This document shows positions 9,083 through 18,191 of a DNA stretch of 64,000 nt, in pieces. Made by a program: the position numbers and the translations under genes. The notes under the pieces are model-generated. The model did not search any database, was not told the origin of the DNA, and saw nothing but the letters and a program-made list of their open reading frames with translations. Source of the stretch: Hymenobacter plasmatis (GTDB taxonomy: Bacteria > Bacteroidota > Bacteroidia > Cytophagales > Hymenobacteraceae); the NCBI RefSeq assembly GCF_020711255.1, contig NZ_JAJFAW010000012.1:1-64000 (forward strand). The letters run 5' to 3'. The stretch's first letter is position 1, and each line of letters begins with the position of its first letter.

Positions 9083-10177
9083 ATGAAAAAAGTATTTACT
9101 CTTGTCGCCGCCGGAGCCTTGACCGTTGCGGGTCTGAGCGCCCAGGCGCAAATCACGCTGGATGGCAAAGTGACCGCCGCCGAAATTGCTACTACTCCCA
9201 CCACCAACAAGTACCAGCTGGTAAGCACCTACGCTGGCACCCACTCCATCGCCGATAGAGGCCTGAAAAGCTTGTACATGGCCACCTCCGCTACCAAGCT
9301 GTATATCGCGGTAGTGGGTGCTTTCCTGCAGGACAATACCTACCCAGCTGTGGTTATGTACCTGAACGTGCCCGGCAAAACCGGCGTACCCGCTGGCACC
9401 AAGCTCGCCGGCGGCGCCGCCGGCGACAGCCCCCTGAAGATTAAGCCCACGATGGATTTTGAAGTGGACTACGGCGTTCGGGTAAACTTCGACAAGACGC
9501 CCGCCAACGGGGGCTACTTCAGTTTCGCCGACTATTCCGGCGGCAACGTAACCGGCGGTGTGCCCGATACCTATCAGGGCAATGTAAAAGAGGGAACTGC
9601 CGGTCTCATTACCGCTACGGCCACTACTGGCCCGTTGCTGGGTGCCCGCGTTGCTTATACCAACGCAACCGGGCTTGCGGCCAATACCGACAACTCGGCA
9701 ATTGAATTTGAGTTCGACCTCGCCGCTCTGGGCCTCACGGCCAACAGCAAGGTGGACCTGTTCGTAGCTTACACCAACGACGGCGGCGTATTCACGACCG
9801 ATACTTTCCCTCCCATTGCTGGCCAAACCACTGCATTGGCTCCCGACCAGGACTTTACTCTTATCCCTGGCAAGCAATTCCTGACCTACCAGGTAGGTGC
9901 TGGCGTGCTGGCTAGCCGCAGCGAAGTGGCCAACTCCCTCCGCTTTGGTGTGTACCCCAACCCCGGCTCGGCCGTAGCCGTGAGCTACACCGTTCCCCAA
10001 GGCAAGCAGGCAGTCGCTCTGAGTGTATATGATGCTACTGGCAAGCAAGTGCGGAGCATGAATGAAGCCCAAACGGGCACCCAGTCCTACAAGCTTGGTA
10101 GCCTGAGTGCCGGCATCTACGTTGTCAAGCTGAACATTGGCGGCGAGCAGACCAGCAGCAAAATTGTTATTGAGTAG
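9083..10177 (+). CDS. Secreted protein with T9SS type A sorting domain, CBM9/DOMON-like body
   Basis: 364 residues. The ATG at 9083 starts a signal peptide (KKVFTLVAAGALTVAGLSAQAQ). The body begins ITLDGKVTAAEI and contains LYMATSATKLYIAVVG, reminiscent of CBM9/DOMON-like domains of the 'target is a small change to ...' type, though I cannot assign a ligand. The last ~75 residues (VYPNPGSAVAVSYTV... to GIYVVKL) are a T9SS type A sorting domain. Export through the type IX system to the cell surface is expected. Flanked by the sugar kinase and the convergent susCDE operon, it may bind glycans; that is inference. Confidence 0.85.
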   Translation: MKKVFTLVAAGALTVAGLSAQAQITLDGKVTAAEIATTPTTNKYQLVSTYAGTHSIADRGLKSLYMATSATKLYIAVVGAFLQDNTYPAVVMYLNVPGKTGVPAGTKLAGGAAGDSPLKIKPTMDFEVDYGVRVNFDKTPANGGYFSFADYSGGNVTGGVPDTYQGNVKEGTAGLITATATTGPLLGARVAYTNATGLAANTDNSAIEFEFDLAALGLTANSKVDLFVAYTNDGGVFTTDTFPPIAGQTTALAPDQDFTLIPGKQFLTYQVGAGVLASRSEVANSLRFGVYPNPGSAVAVSYTVPQGKQAVALSVYDATGKQVRSMNEAQTGTQSYKLGSLSAGIYVVKLNIGGEQTSSKIVIE

Positions 10178-10195
10178 TCTCCTCATTAAATAAGG

Positions 10196-10232
10196 AAAAA
10201 GCCCCCGTCGCTTGAGCGACGGGGGCTTTTTT
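10196..10232 (+). terminator. Strong intrinsic terminator after the T9SS protein
   Basis: GCCCCCGTCGCT at 10201-10212 pairs perfectly with AGCGACGGGGGC at 10215-10226, with A5 before and T6 after, so it can work in both directions. Confidence 0.88.
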
Positions 10233-10431
10233 GTGTTCCTTTGGGCTTCATAAACAGATACGCTTGCTCTTACAAGCCCCGCTGGGCAGTTTGCTTGAGT
10301 TAACAAACAATCTATTTAGCTCAATGACGGGTGAGGGAAGTTAGTCCACTTTGCTTTAGCTAAACTTGAGCCTTCTCTAATAGGCCCAACCAAAAGTCAG
10401 TGCTGCTTAGCCGCAGGTTCATTTGCGCAGG

Positions 10432-10475
10432 CAGGCAAGTGATAGGCAACCTTACAGGGGTTGCTTAACTGCCTG
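10432..10475. other. Structured intergenic element, possible small RNA 3' part
   Basis: Two nested helices are visible: CAGGCA (10432-10437) with TGCCTG (10470-10475), and GCAACC (10446-10451) with GGTTGC (10459-10464). It lies in the 250-bp stretch between two terminators (10232 and 10486), where no gene is seen, and is followed 10 nt later by a terminator. A plus-strand small RNA ending at 10520 would fit, but I found no clear promoter. Confidence 0.3.
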
Positions 10476-10485
10476 GTACCACAAC

Positions 10486-10520
10486 AAAAAAGCCCTGGCG
10501 AATCTCGCCAGGGCTTTTTT
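10486..10520. terminator. Bidirectional terminator, end of the susCDE operon
   Basis: GCCCTGGCGA at 10492-10501 pairs perfectly with TCGCCAGGGC at 10505-10514, flanked by A6 and T6. It lies 80 bp beyond the susE stop on the minus strand. Confidence 0.88.
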
Positions 10521-10600
10521 GTGTCAGTAACAACTTGCTTGGCTTTTATTCCAACAACGTATTTTCGCCATGTGGAGGAATGAGAAGCGGCTTGTTCTCA

Positions 10601-11371
10601 CTAGTTGATAGAATACTTCATGTTATTCAAATCCAACTTAATGGTGTAGGTGCCAGCTTTTGTAACGGTGATGTTGCTGCCGTCTTTTACGATAGTACCG
10701 CCCGTGCTGGAGCTGCTGCCATAGTTCAACGTCCAGGCGTTGTCGGCGCGGAATTTGAATTCGCCTGCATTCATCTGACGCGTAACATCGAAGGTTTTGG
10801 TGGTGCAGTTATAAGTCAACGGAACATCGGTGTTCCAGTCCACGCCCGCCGGGCCGATGATGGACCACGTGTTCGAGCCAGCCGGAGGCAGGCATACCGT
10901 GTAAGCCGTAGCCGTAAGCGGCACGGCATTGGAAACGAAGCTGTGAGCATCAGTGCCTGCTACTGCGGCCACGCGCGCATAGACGGGGGTAGCCGTGCCA
11001 GCAGTCACGCCCAGTGTAGTCAGTGCCGTGTTCAGCTCGCCCACGGTTACGGCTTTGGTGGTACCCGTACCGCCGTCGATTACGACCGGATAGCCGAACC
11101 CATCAGCCGTTTTGGATAGCTGCAGCTGGTAGGTAACGGCCGGGGTCTTGGTGTAAGCTGTGCCGCTCAGCGTCAGTTGTACGGGCGTCCAAGTGTAGGT
11201 GAGAGCGGTTTGAGTGCTGTTGGCCTGGGACAGCACCACCGAGTTGGTAGAGGCCGTCAGAGTTGGCGTAGCGGAAGGGGTGGCCGTCACCTTGTCGCCG
11301 TCCTTTTCACAGGATGCCAACGTTGCTACGGCAAACGCCATAGCGGCGACTTTAGTAAGCAAATTTTTCAT
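10601..11371 (-). CDS. susE: SusE-like outer-membrane lipoprotein
   Basis: 256 residues with a lipoprotein signal (AVATLASC, Cys at ~21). The N-terminal half matches the SusE domain: LTASTNSVVLSQANSTQTALTYTW and VTYQLQLSKTADGF. The C-terminal part (STWSIIGPAG-like segment, WNTDVPLTYN, FKFRADNAW) is the SusE/SusF carbohydrate-binding module. It would be a surface lipoprotein helping SusC/SusD capture glycans. It is the third gene of the minus-strand susC-susD-susE set, 192 bp after susD, a gap that contains a stem-loop. The symbol follows family membership; the substrate is not proven. Confidence 0.82.
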   Translation of the reverse strand: MKNLLTKVAAMAFAVATLASCEKDGDKVTATPSATPTLTASTNSVVLSQANSTQTALTYTWTPVQLTLSGTAYTKTPAVTYQLQLSKTADGFGYPVVIDGGTGTTKAVTVGELNTALTTLGVTAGTATPVYARVAAVAGTDAHSFVSNAVPLTATAYTVCLPPAGSNTWSIIGPAGVDWNTDVPLTYNCTTKTFDVTRQMNAGEFKFRADNAWTLNYGSSSSTGGTIVKDGSNITVTKAGTYTIKLDLNNMKYSIN

Positions 11372-11517
11372 GATTGTTTATTGATTGGAATGGGGTTACA
11401 CAATCTGGATATACTCTCAACCGCAACACTTTGGACTTAGTAAAAGTGTCGCTTTCAAAAGCCTGAAGTGGGCTGGGTCGAAAGGCGGGCCATTTTGCAA
11501 ACGAAGGGAATAAAGCT

Positions 11518-11553
11518 AAGGAGCTGAACTAATATACATCAGCTCAACTCCTT
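11518..11553. other. Stem-loop in the susD-susE gap
   Basis: AAGGAG (11518-11523) pairs with CTCCTT (11548-11553), and inside it GCTGA (11523-11527) pairs with TCAGC (11539-11543). Lying just after the susD stop without a long U tract on the minus strand, it may slow decay or reduce readthrough into susE rather than terminate fully. Confidence 0.45.
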
Positions 11554-11563
11554 GCTTAACAGA

Positions 11564-13213
11564 TTAGTAACCCGGGTTTTGTTTCAAGTTCGGGTTGGCG
11601 GTGAGGTCAGCAGCCGGGAGGGGGAACAACCGGTACTTAACGTCAACAGCCTTGCCGCCGGCAACGCCGCCTTTCCAGGGCCACAGGTACGTAGCGTCGG
11701 TGAACTTGCCGTAACGGATAAGGTCCGTGCGGCGGGTGCCTTCCCAGTGCAGCTCGCGAGCACGCTCGTCGAGGATGAAGTCGGTGGTCATCTGAGCATC
11801 GCTGATGTCCGCCACCGCGCTGGCGGTGGCGATGGGCAGGCCGAAGGCACGACGACGAATCTGGTTTACGTAGCCCAGTGCCGTGGCGCGGTCACCATTG
11901 CCGCGGGTAGCCGCCTCGGCGTAAATGAGCATCATGTCGGCCAAACGCAGCATGGGGAAGTCAACGCTGGAGAAGTTGCCCGGACCACCCTGAGGAGTCC
12001 CGGTCGAGGTAACGTTGCGGTACTTCAGCACGCCAAGGCCTTGGGTGAATTGGCTGAGGTCGTTGATGGCCAGCGTCTGGCCTTTGGTGTAGAAACGGCC
12101 GCGGCGGTCGCGAGCGGTGTCGCCACCGGCCAGGAAGAACTTATCGAACAGGGCGCTGGTCGTGCGCACACCGCCCCAGCCCGTGGTCTGGCCCACAAGG
12201 CGCTGCCATGCAGCGTCGGCACCGCTGGTAGAGCCGTTCACGAGGAACGTGGTGCCCCCGTAGCTCTGCACGCTGTTGGCGTCAAAAATAACGGGCCAAA
12301 TGATTTCATTTTTGGCCGGGGCCAAGTTGTTGTCGGCCAAAAACAGGCGGCCGTAGGCTGAAGCCACGGGAGTAGCCGGCGTGGTGTTCAGCGTATAGCC
12401 CGCGTCAATTACAGCCTTGGCTTCGGCGGCGGCTTTGGCGTACTGGGGAGTGCCGGTGTAAACCCCGGCGTTCAGGTAAAGGCGGGCCAGCATGCCGTGC
12501 GCGGCTGCCTGGTCTACGCGGCCGTACTCGTTGGTGCGGGGCGCGGCCATGTCTTTGGTCAAGGCCAGCAGCTCGCTTTCCACGAAGCTATACAGCTCCT
12601 GGCGGGTGGCGTACTTGGGCAGCGGGCCGCCCACGGGGTCATTTTCCGTCACGAAGGGGCCGTTGCCAAACAGGTCGATAACGTGCGAGTAAGCCACGGC
12701 ACGCAGGAACCGCGCCTCGGCCCGGAACAGCTTGCCCTGCTCCAACTCGCCTCCGCCCAGGCGGCTGCTGAGCTTGTCGTCGGTGGCTTCGCGGAGAAAC
12801 TCGTTGCAAATGGCAATTTCGTAGTAGAGACGGCTGTAGAAGCCCCGGGTCAGCGGGTCGCTGGCGTCCCAGTTCATCTTGTGCCATTCCTGCACGCCCG
12901 GGTCGTTCCAGGCAATGACGGCTTCGTCGGTGGTCAGCTCCTGGGCACTCCACCACTGGCGGATGTAGTCCGAAGTACCGGCGTCGATGCCCGAGATATC
13001 GCCCGAGCCGGGGCCCGAGGAACCGGTGAGCGCAAAGCCGCCGTAGAGCTTGGCAAGCACCTGCTTGTAACCCGTCAGGCCAGTGTACACCTTGTCGGGC
13101 GTGAGCTCGTACTTCGGCGTCTGGTCCAGGTCTTTGGTGCAAGACGTGCTGAGGCTAACCAGGGCCGTGCTCAGCGTGAGGGCCGTGAGCCCCCGGGATA
13201 ATACTTGTTTCAT
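11564..13213 (-). CDS. susD: SusD/RagB glycan-binding lipoprotein
   Basis: 549 residues, lipoprotein signal ending LSTSC at ~25. The body has the SusD pattern: DLDQTPKYELTPDKVY near the start, TPR-like helices (ITEFLREATDD-like and FRAEARFLRAVAYSHVIDLFGNGPF), and the C-terminal FPMLRLADMMLIYAEAATR and LDERARELHWEGTRRTDLIRYGKF. SusD proteins lie on the outer face of the outer membrane as a lid on the SusC channel and bind oligosaccharides. It starts 12 bp after the susC stop, so it is cotranscribed with susC. Confidence 0.93.
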   Translation of the reverse strand: MKQVLSRGLTALTLSTALVSLSTSCTKDLDQTPKYELTPDKVYTGLTGYKQVLAKLYGGFALTGSSGPGSGDISGIDAGTSDYIRQWWSAQELTTDEAVIAWNDPGVQEWHKMNWDASDPLTRGFYSRLYYEIAICNEFLREATDDKLSSRLGGGELEQGKLFRAEARFLRAVAYSHVIDLFGNGPFVTENDPVGGPLPKYATRQELYSFVESELLALTKDMAAPRTNEYGRVDQAAAHGMLARLYLNAGVYTGTPQYAKAAAEAKAVIDAGYTLNTTPATPVASAYGRLFLADNNLAPAKNEIIWPVIFDANSVQSYGGTTFLVNGSTSGADAAWQRLVGQTTGWGGVRTTSALFDKFFLAGGDTARDRRGRFYTKGQTLAINDLSQFTQGLGVLKYRNVTSTGTPQGGPGNFSSVDFPMLRLADMMLIYAEAATRGNGDRATALGYVNQIRRRAFGLPIATASAVADISDAQMTTDFILDERARELHWEGTRRTDLIRYGKFTDATYLWPWKGGVAGGKAVDVKYRLFPLPAADLTANPNLKQNPGY

Positions 13214-13225
13214 GAGAGGTGGGAA

Positions 13226-16200
13226 TTAGATGCCGAGCGCGAGGCCGAGGGTGAAGGTGCGGGCACGCGGGTAAAAGTTGGTGTCGATGCCGCCGAATAC
13301 TTCGGGGTCAACCCCTTTGTACTTGGTGATGAGGAAGGCATTCTGCACGTTGGCCGTTACGCGGAGCGACGAAGCGCCGAGCACCTTGCCCACGTTGTAG
13401 CCCAACGAGATGTTTTCGCAGCGCAGGAACGAAGCATTTTGCACGTAATAGTCCGAGAACAGCTGCTGGCGGGTAAAGCCCGTGTTCTGAACGTCGGGGC
13501 TCAGGTTACTTACGAAAAGAGTGGAGCCTTGGGCGTTGGCATAGTTGCCAAAGTTTGCAGCGTTAGCATTGTACACGTAGTTGCCGAGGTTGCTGCGCAG
13601 GGTAAACGCCATGAACAGCTTCTTGTACGTTACGTTCGAGCTGAAACCCAGCGTCACGAGGGGAGCGGGCTGCTTGTAGAACGTGTAGTCGGCGTCGTTG
13701 ATGATGCCGTCGCCATTCTTATCTACGTACAGGCCTTCCACTGGGCGGCCATTTGCACCGTACACCTGCTGTGCGGTGAAGAAGGAATTGATGGGGTGGC
13801 CCACCGCCTGAATCTGGATGGTGTTGCCGGTACCGCCGCCAATGCCACCAACCTTGTAGCCCTGGAAGTTTTCGGCTTGCTGGCCCAGGTCGGTGATTTT
13901 GTTTTCGTTGTAGGCGCCGTTCAGGTTCACATCCCAGTTCAGGTCTTCGCTGCGCAGGATGCCGTAGTTCAGGCCTACTTCGATGCCGCGGTTACGCAAG
14001 GAGCCAATGTTGGCATCGAGCTGGTTGGTGAGGTTGGAGCCGGCCGAGAAGTTCACGCGGGCCAGCAGGTCGCTGGCCGTGCGCTGGTACACGTCGACGG
14101 TAGCCGTGAGGCGGTTGTCGAGGAAGCCCAGGTCCAAACCGGCGTTGTAGGTGTTGGTGGTTTCCCAGGTCAGCACGGCGTTGTAGCCTTGGGGGCTGTA
14201 GCTTGGCACGGTGCCGCCAGTGTTGCCCAGCGGGTACGTGGTCGAGGCACCGCTCAAGATGTAGCGCGGCTGCGTGTCATAGTACCCATTGCCGAGGTCC
14301 TGCTGGCCGGTGCGGCCGTAGCCGGCGCGCAGCTTCAGCTCAGAAAACAGGTTGTTGTCTTTCAGGAAATCCTCGTTCTTAACACGCCAGGCCAGGCCCA
14401 GTGCCGGGAACCAGCCACTACGGTAGCCCTCACGGAAACGCGAGGTCCGGTCATTGCGGAGGGTGGCGGTCACCAAGTACTTGTCCTTCACGTTCATCGT
14501 GGCGCGGCCGAAATACGACAGCATCACGAGCTTGCCATAGTAGCGGGGCAGGAGCAGGGTATCAGCCTTGTTGACTTTGGTGGTGCGGTCGAAACGGTAG
14601 TCCAGGAAGTTGGGACCCTGGTACTGGAATGTCTGGTAGGCGTAGCCGCCCTGCACGTCAACCTTGGTGCCGCCGAGCTGTTTGCCGTAGGCCAAGTAGG
14701 CTTCGAGCAAATGCATGTCCTTGTCTTGGGCGTACTGGGTGTACTTGCCGTTCAGGCCAGCGTTGGTAGCAGCGGCTGCGGCGCTGTTGTAGTTGCCGAA
14801 GTCGATGGGCTGAATAACGTTGCTGCCGCGTCCGCGCGAGGCGTCGAGGCCCAGGTTGAGGTTGGCGCGCAGGCCATCAATGCCGTGCACTTTGTAGTCC
14901 AGCTGCACGTTGCCGATGAGGCGCTTCACCGTGCTGGTGTTGTTGGAGTTGTTGAGAGCAGCTACCGGGTTGCCGGGAGCGTTGCCCAGCGGCTGGCCCA
15001 CCGAGTTGGTGAACTGGTAGTAACCGCCATAGCGCGAAAAGCGCCCTTCGCTCGAGGTAATTGGCTGCGTGGGGTCATACAGCGCAGCGTTGGCCACGGT
15101 GCCGTAGTCCACGAAGCGGTTGTCGACCATCGTGCCTTTGGCATTGATGTCGATGCGCAGGTGGTTGTCGAGCAGGGTGGGCGTCAGGCTTACCGAGCCC
15201 GAGTTACGCTTCAGGTTGTTGGTGATGACGATGCCTTCCTGGTAGAGGTTGCCGTACGACACGCGGAAAGGCACTTTGGCCACGCTGCCAGTGAGGCTAA
15301 CGGTGTTGTCGTAGGTACCAGCCGTGCGGAAAATTTCGTTCTGCCAGTTGGTATTGGCCGTGCCCAGCGTAGCATACTGGGAGGGCGCGCCATTTTGTTG
15401 AATCAGGCTGCGGAACTGGTCAGCGCTCAGCGGCTCGTAGCGGCGCGCCACAGTCGAAACGCCAACCTGCGAATTCAGCTCAACGTGCAGCTTATCGCCC
15501 TGCAGACCGCGCTTGGTGGTGATAAGGATAACACCGCCAGAAGCCCGGTTGCCGTAAATAGCAGTAGCCGAGGCGTCTTTCAACACCGTGAAGGTCTCGA
15601 TGTCGTTGGGGTTAATCAGCGAGAGCGGGTTAGAAGCACCGCTGATACCTTCCTTGTCTACCGGCACGCCGTCAATTACATACAGCGGGTCGCTGTTGGC
15701 GTTGAGCGAGGAGTTGCCGCGGATGCGGATGGTGGTGCCAGTGCCCGGGGCACCGCCGGTCGTGGTGATGGCAACACCGGCCACCTTGCCCTGAATCAGC
15801 TGCTCGGGGTTGGTTACCTGGCCCTGTACAAACTGCTTGGAGTCAACCGTAGCCACGGCGCCGGTCACGTCCTGGCGGCGCTGGGTGCCATAACCTACTA
15901 CCACGGCTTCAGAAAGCTGGGTGGCATTTTCAGTCATCTTGGCCGAAATCTCGGAATTGGCGCCGGCAGTCACCGTCACTGGCAGGCGGACAGCATTGTA
16001 GCCTACAAACGAAATAACCACGGTGTGGGGACCCGCTGGTACGTTCTGAATGCTGTAAGTGCCGTCGACAGCCGACGAGCTGCCCAGGGAAGTCCCTTCG
16101 ATAAGCACGGTTGCACCCGGAATGCCTTCGTTCTTACTGTCGGTAACCCGGCCGCTTACGGAGCCGGTTTGGGCAAAGGCTCCCGAAGGGAATCCAAAGC

Positions 16201-16249
16201 CCGCGAACAATAGCAGAAACAATAGTTTCGCTAGATAATGGTGTTTCAT
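13226..16249 (-). CDS. susC: SusC/RagA TonB-dependent outer-membrane transporter
   Basis: 1007 residues. A signal peptide is followed by a carboxypeptidase-regulatory-like domain (GSVSGRVTDSKNEGIPGATV, ~25-110), a TonB plug domain (VVVGYGTQRRQDVTGAV, then IRIRGNSSLNANSDPLYVIDG), and a large barrel ending in ARTFTLGLALGI. SusC imports oligosaccharides through the outer membrane using TonB energy. First gene of the susCDE set; the neighbouring secreted amylase suggests alpha-glucans as substrate, but this is inferred from context. No anti-sigma/ECF pair or SusR-like regulator is in the window. Confidence 0.94.
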   Translation of the reverse strand: MKHHYLAKLLFLLLFAGFGFPSGAFAQTGSVSGRVTDSKNEGIPGATVLIEGTSLGSSSAVDGTYSIQNVPAGPHTVVISFVGYNAVRLPVTVTAGANSEISAKMTENATQLSEAVVVGYGTQRRQDVTGAVATVDSKQFVQGQVTNPEQLIQGKVAGVAITTTGGAPGTGTTIRIRGNSSLNANSDPLYVIDGVPVDKEGISGASNPLSLINPNDIETFTVLKDASATAIYGNRASGGVILITTKRGLQGDKLHVELNSQVGVSTVARRYEPLSADQFRSLIQQNGAPSQYATLGTANTNWQNEIFRTAGTYDNTVSLTGSVAKVPFRVSYGNLYQEGIVITNNLKRNSGSVSLTPTLLDNHLRIDINAKGTMVDNRFVDYGTVANAALYDPTQPITSSEGRFSRYGGYYQFTNSVGQPLGNAPGNPVAALNNSNNTSTVKRLIGNVQLDYKVHGIDGLRANLNLGLDASRGRGSNVIQPIDFGNYNSAAAAATNAGLNGKYTQYAQDKDMHLLEAYLAYGKQLGGTKVDVQGGYAYQTFQYQGPNFLDYRFDRTTKVNKADTLLLPRYYGKLVMLSYFGRATMNVKDKYLVTATLRNDRTSRFREGYRSGWFPALGLAWRVKNEDFLKDNNLFSELKLRAGYGRTGQQDLGNGYYDTQPRYILSGASTTYPLGNTGGTVPSYSPQGYNAVLTWETTNTYNAGLDLGFLDNRLTATVDVYQRTASDLLARVNFSAGSNLTNQLDANIGSLRNRGIEVGLNYGILRSEDLNWDVNLNGAYNENKITDLGQQAENFQGYKVGGIGGGTGNTIQIQAVGHPINSFFTAQQVYGANGRPVEGLYVDKNGDGIINDADYTFYKQPAPLVTLGFSSNVTYKKLFMAFTLRSNLGNYVYNANAANFGNYANAQGSTLFVSNLSPDVQNTGFTRQQLFSDYYVQNASFLRCENISLGYNVGKVLGASSLRVTANVQNAFLITKYKGVDPEVFGGIDTNFYPRARTFTLGLALGI

Positions 16250-16943
16250 AGGAAACGGTAATTTGGTGAAAAATGTGAGTGGTGGGAAAATGTAAAAAAG
16301 TTTTCTGAAAGAGGGCGCAAGTTACCCTATAAATGGCATTATAGCAGCTTGTAGGTGGCTTTTTCAAGCTGCTATTTCCTAGCTACATAGAGAGGTGGAA
16401 GTTAGCTCTGGGCCATTAATCGGTGGCCGAATTGATGGGTATAATTTACGCATTTTTCACTGAATAAAATGTTTGTAACTAGTGAGTTAAGGTGATTAAT
16501 GGAACTATTTTCCTTGCGGCTACCACCTGCAAACGATTAGGATTGCAAAGGTTTGGGGCTGCAGTTGGCGGGGCTCCACCGCAGGGAGGCGCGCATTTCA
16601 GCTCAATTTTTCTGCTTTCAGACTTCGCCCAAATCTTGATTAGGAGTACGGCGGCCTTCTCAGCGGAGAGTAGAACTCGCCCCAGCATCGGCTTTTTCGA
16701 GTGGGAGCAGGGGAGAAGGCAAGCGGCAGGAGCAAGGTGGCGACACCACACTTGAGCTGATGCCGAATGGGTGCCAGCGGCTCAAACGATAGTCCGGTAA
16801 GTGGCTGACCGATAGAGTGTCAGAAACGAGGGCAAGCGCTGTAGCTCAACTCTTTCCGGTAAAGCCCCGTTAAAGGCCAAGCTATATTGGCTTATCGCTG
16901 AAATCAGCTCAACTTTTCTACTTCAACGAACTTACCTGCACTT
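16250..16943. other. 694-bp intergenic region upstream of susC, no gene supported
   Basis: Divergent region between susC (minus) and a small secreted protein (plus). Short open frames on both strands have no recognisable motif. It contains four copies of the heptamer AGCTCAA/TTGAGCT (16600, 16752, 16843, 16909). A weak minus-strand -7 candidate (AACCTTTG, 16546-16553) would give susC a leader of roughly 290 nt. Control sequences for both flanking genes are expected here, but I cannot place them firmly. Confidence 0.4.
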
Positions 16944-17249
16944 ATGAAAATGAACAAGCTCCTTGTCTTAACCGCGTTGCTAGCCACCGGTGCGTATTCA
17001 GCTAGTGCTCAAACCAGCACTACCACCACCAAGCAAACCACAACCACCACGCCCGCACCTACTACTGTACCCGCTCCGGTGCAGGACGTAACCCCGCCAG
17101 CCACTACCGCTCCGGCAACGACGAACACCGTTGAGTCGACCACGACGACCGTGACTCCGGCTCCCACAGTAGCCCCCACGCAAACCGTGCCCGCCAACAC
17201 CAAGGTGAAGGACAAGCCAAGAAAGACCAAAATCAAGCCCAAGCACTAA
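16944..17249 (+). CDS. Small secreted Thr/Pro-rich low-complexity protein
   Basis: 101 residues. A signal peptide (LLVLTALLATGAYSASAQ) is followed by a repetitive Thr/Pro/Ala/Val tract (TSTTTTKQTTTTTPAPTT and similar) and a strongly basic tail (KVKDKPRKTKIKPKH). No known domain. It may be a cell-envelope or surface peptide; the lysine-rich end could contact nucleic acid or an anionic surface, which is speculation. A second ATG two codons later is an equally possible start. Followed by a strong terminator, so it is monocistronic. Confidence 0.65.
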   Translation: MKMNKLLVLTALLATGAYSASAQTSTTTTKQTTTTTPAPTTVPAPVQDVTPPATTAPATTNTVESTTTTVTPAPTVAPTQTVPANTKVKDKPRKTKIKPKH

Positions 17250-17271
17250 TTAGGGGTTGCTTTTAATAGTT

Positions 17272-17310
17272 ACAAAAGCCCGGCCGCAGCACACGCGGCC
17301 GGGCTTTTGT
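17272..17310 (+). terminator. Intrinsic terminator after the Thr/Pro-rich gene
   Basis: GCCCGGCCGC (17278-17287) pairs with GCGGCCGGGC (17295-17304) around a 7-nt loop, extended by ACAAAA and TTTTGT. Confidence 0.88.
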
Positions 17311-17438
17311 TGTGTTTGGGGCCGCTGAAACGGCACATTTCGGGTGGTCGCCGGCCCCTGGGTGCCAGGCCCTAACGCAGGAGCTAATGGTGCCTGCCGC
17401 AATGGTACTGCCGCATTGTGGGAGGCGGGCCAGCGGCC

Positions 17439-17469
17439 TTGCAAGGCCAATGTCTGCTCGTTACATTTG
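17439..17469 (+). promoter_or_regulatory. Promoter: -33 TTG and -7 TACATTTG
   Basis: TTG at 17439-17441 and TACATTTG at 17462-17469 are separated by 20 nt, matching the Bacteroidota housekeeping promoter. The ATG of the next gene is 15 nt downstream. Confidence 0.6.
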
Positions 17470-17484
17470 GCTTTTCCTTAGAAG

Positions 17485-18177
17485 ATGAAAAAGCCCCATC
17501 TGCTGATTCTTTTACTGCTGGCCACCGGCATGACCACTGCCACGGCCCAGTCCCGTACCGGCGCGCGCAAGCCCTCTCCAAAGGAGAAAGGCAGTTCGAC
17601 AAAAGGGGGAAGCAAACAGCTGCCCGCATACGGCCCAGTCACAGCCGAGCGGACCGGCGAAGGCCAAAGCGACGCTCCGCCCGTGTATGTCGGCAAGGTC
17701 AAGCTTGAGAAGCCCGTGCTGGTGTATTACGAGGAGGCGCCTCCGGGCAAGGCGGTGCAGCAGCTCATCATGGCCGAGGAACACCTGGGCCTGCTCAAAA
17801 CCTTAGACCTCGAGCACCTGATGTCCCGTCGGGAAGTGTTTGTGGACGGCTTGGGCAACCTGGCCTTGCCCGGCAGCGACCTTGCCAAGTACCGCCTGCT
17901 GGGCACCAGCGCCGTGGCCGAAGATACCCGCCGCCCCGCCGGCGACGGGCGCAGCTTCTACTCGCGGCTCAAGGTGCCAGCATCGGGCATACTCTACGTA
18001 GTGCGCGAGTCGGCCGAAGAATACCGCCATTTTGTGAAAGGCCCCCAGAAGAAGGGCTCGTTCCTTGATTTTCAATCCAACGGCCTGCCGGGGGTCGACT
18101 CCGTGCGTGCCGTTTACACCCTGCGCAAGATGGATTCGGCCGAGCGCGGCGCAGGCAGCGGCGAAACCATCCGATAA
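17485..18177 (+). CDS. Secreted protein of unknown function
   Basis: 230 residues; signal peptide LLILLLLATGMTTATAQ, then a basic Ser/Lys/Gly-rich linker (to ~55). The remaining ~170 residues are a folded domain with no family I recognise (features: KPVLVYYEEAPPGKAVQQLIMAEEHLGLL, SRLKVPASGILYVVRESAEEY). It has its own promoter and is 14 bp ahead of the esterase gene, so the two are probably cotranscribed and work in the same compartment. Confidence 0.7.
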   Translation: MKKPHLLILLLLATGMTTATAQSRTGARKPSPKEKGSSTKGGSKQLPAYGPVTAERTGEGQSDAPPVYVGKVKLEKPVLVYYEEAPPGKAVQQLIMAEEHLGLLKTLDLEHLMSRREVFVDGLGNLALPGSDLAKYRLLGTSAVAEDTRRPAGDGRSFYSRLKVPASGILYVVRESAEEYRHFVKGPQKKGSFLDFQSNGLPGVDSVRAVYTLRKMDSAERGAGSGETIR

Positions 18178-18191
18178 TAAACCAGCTATTT

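Noticed and set aside
13205..16213. A 1002-codon open frame on the plus strand opposite susC
   Set aside because: It mirrors susC codons almost exactly and has no signal peptide or domain. High GC at third positions leaves the opposite frame open in this genome; many such long shadow frames exist here (also 1206-2255 plus, 6173-7591 minus, 24954-26597 minus, 33667-35307 plus, 39183-40841 minus).
16479..16751. 90-codon minus-strand frame in the region upstream of susC
   Set aside because: Cys/Pro-rich sequence with no motif, not typical of real proteins in this genome; overlaps likely control DNA.
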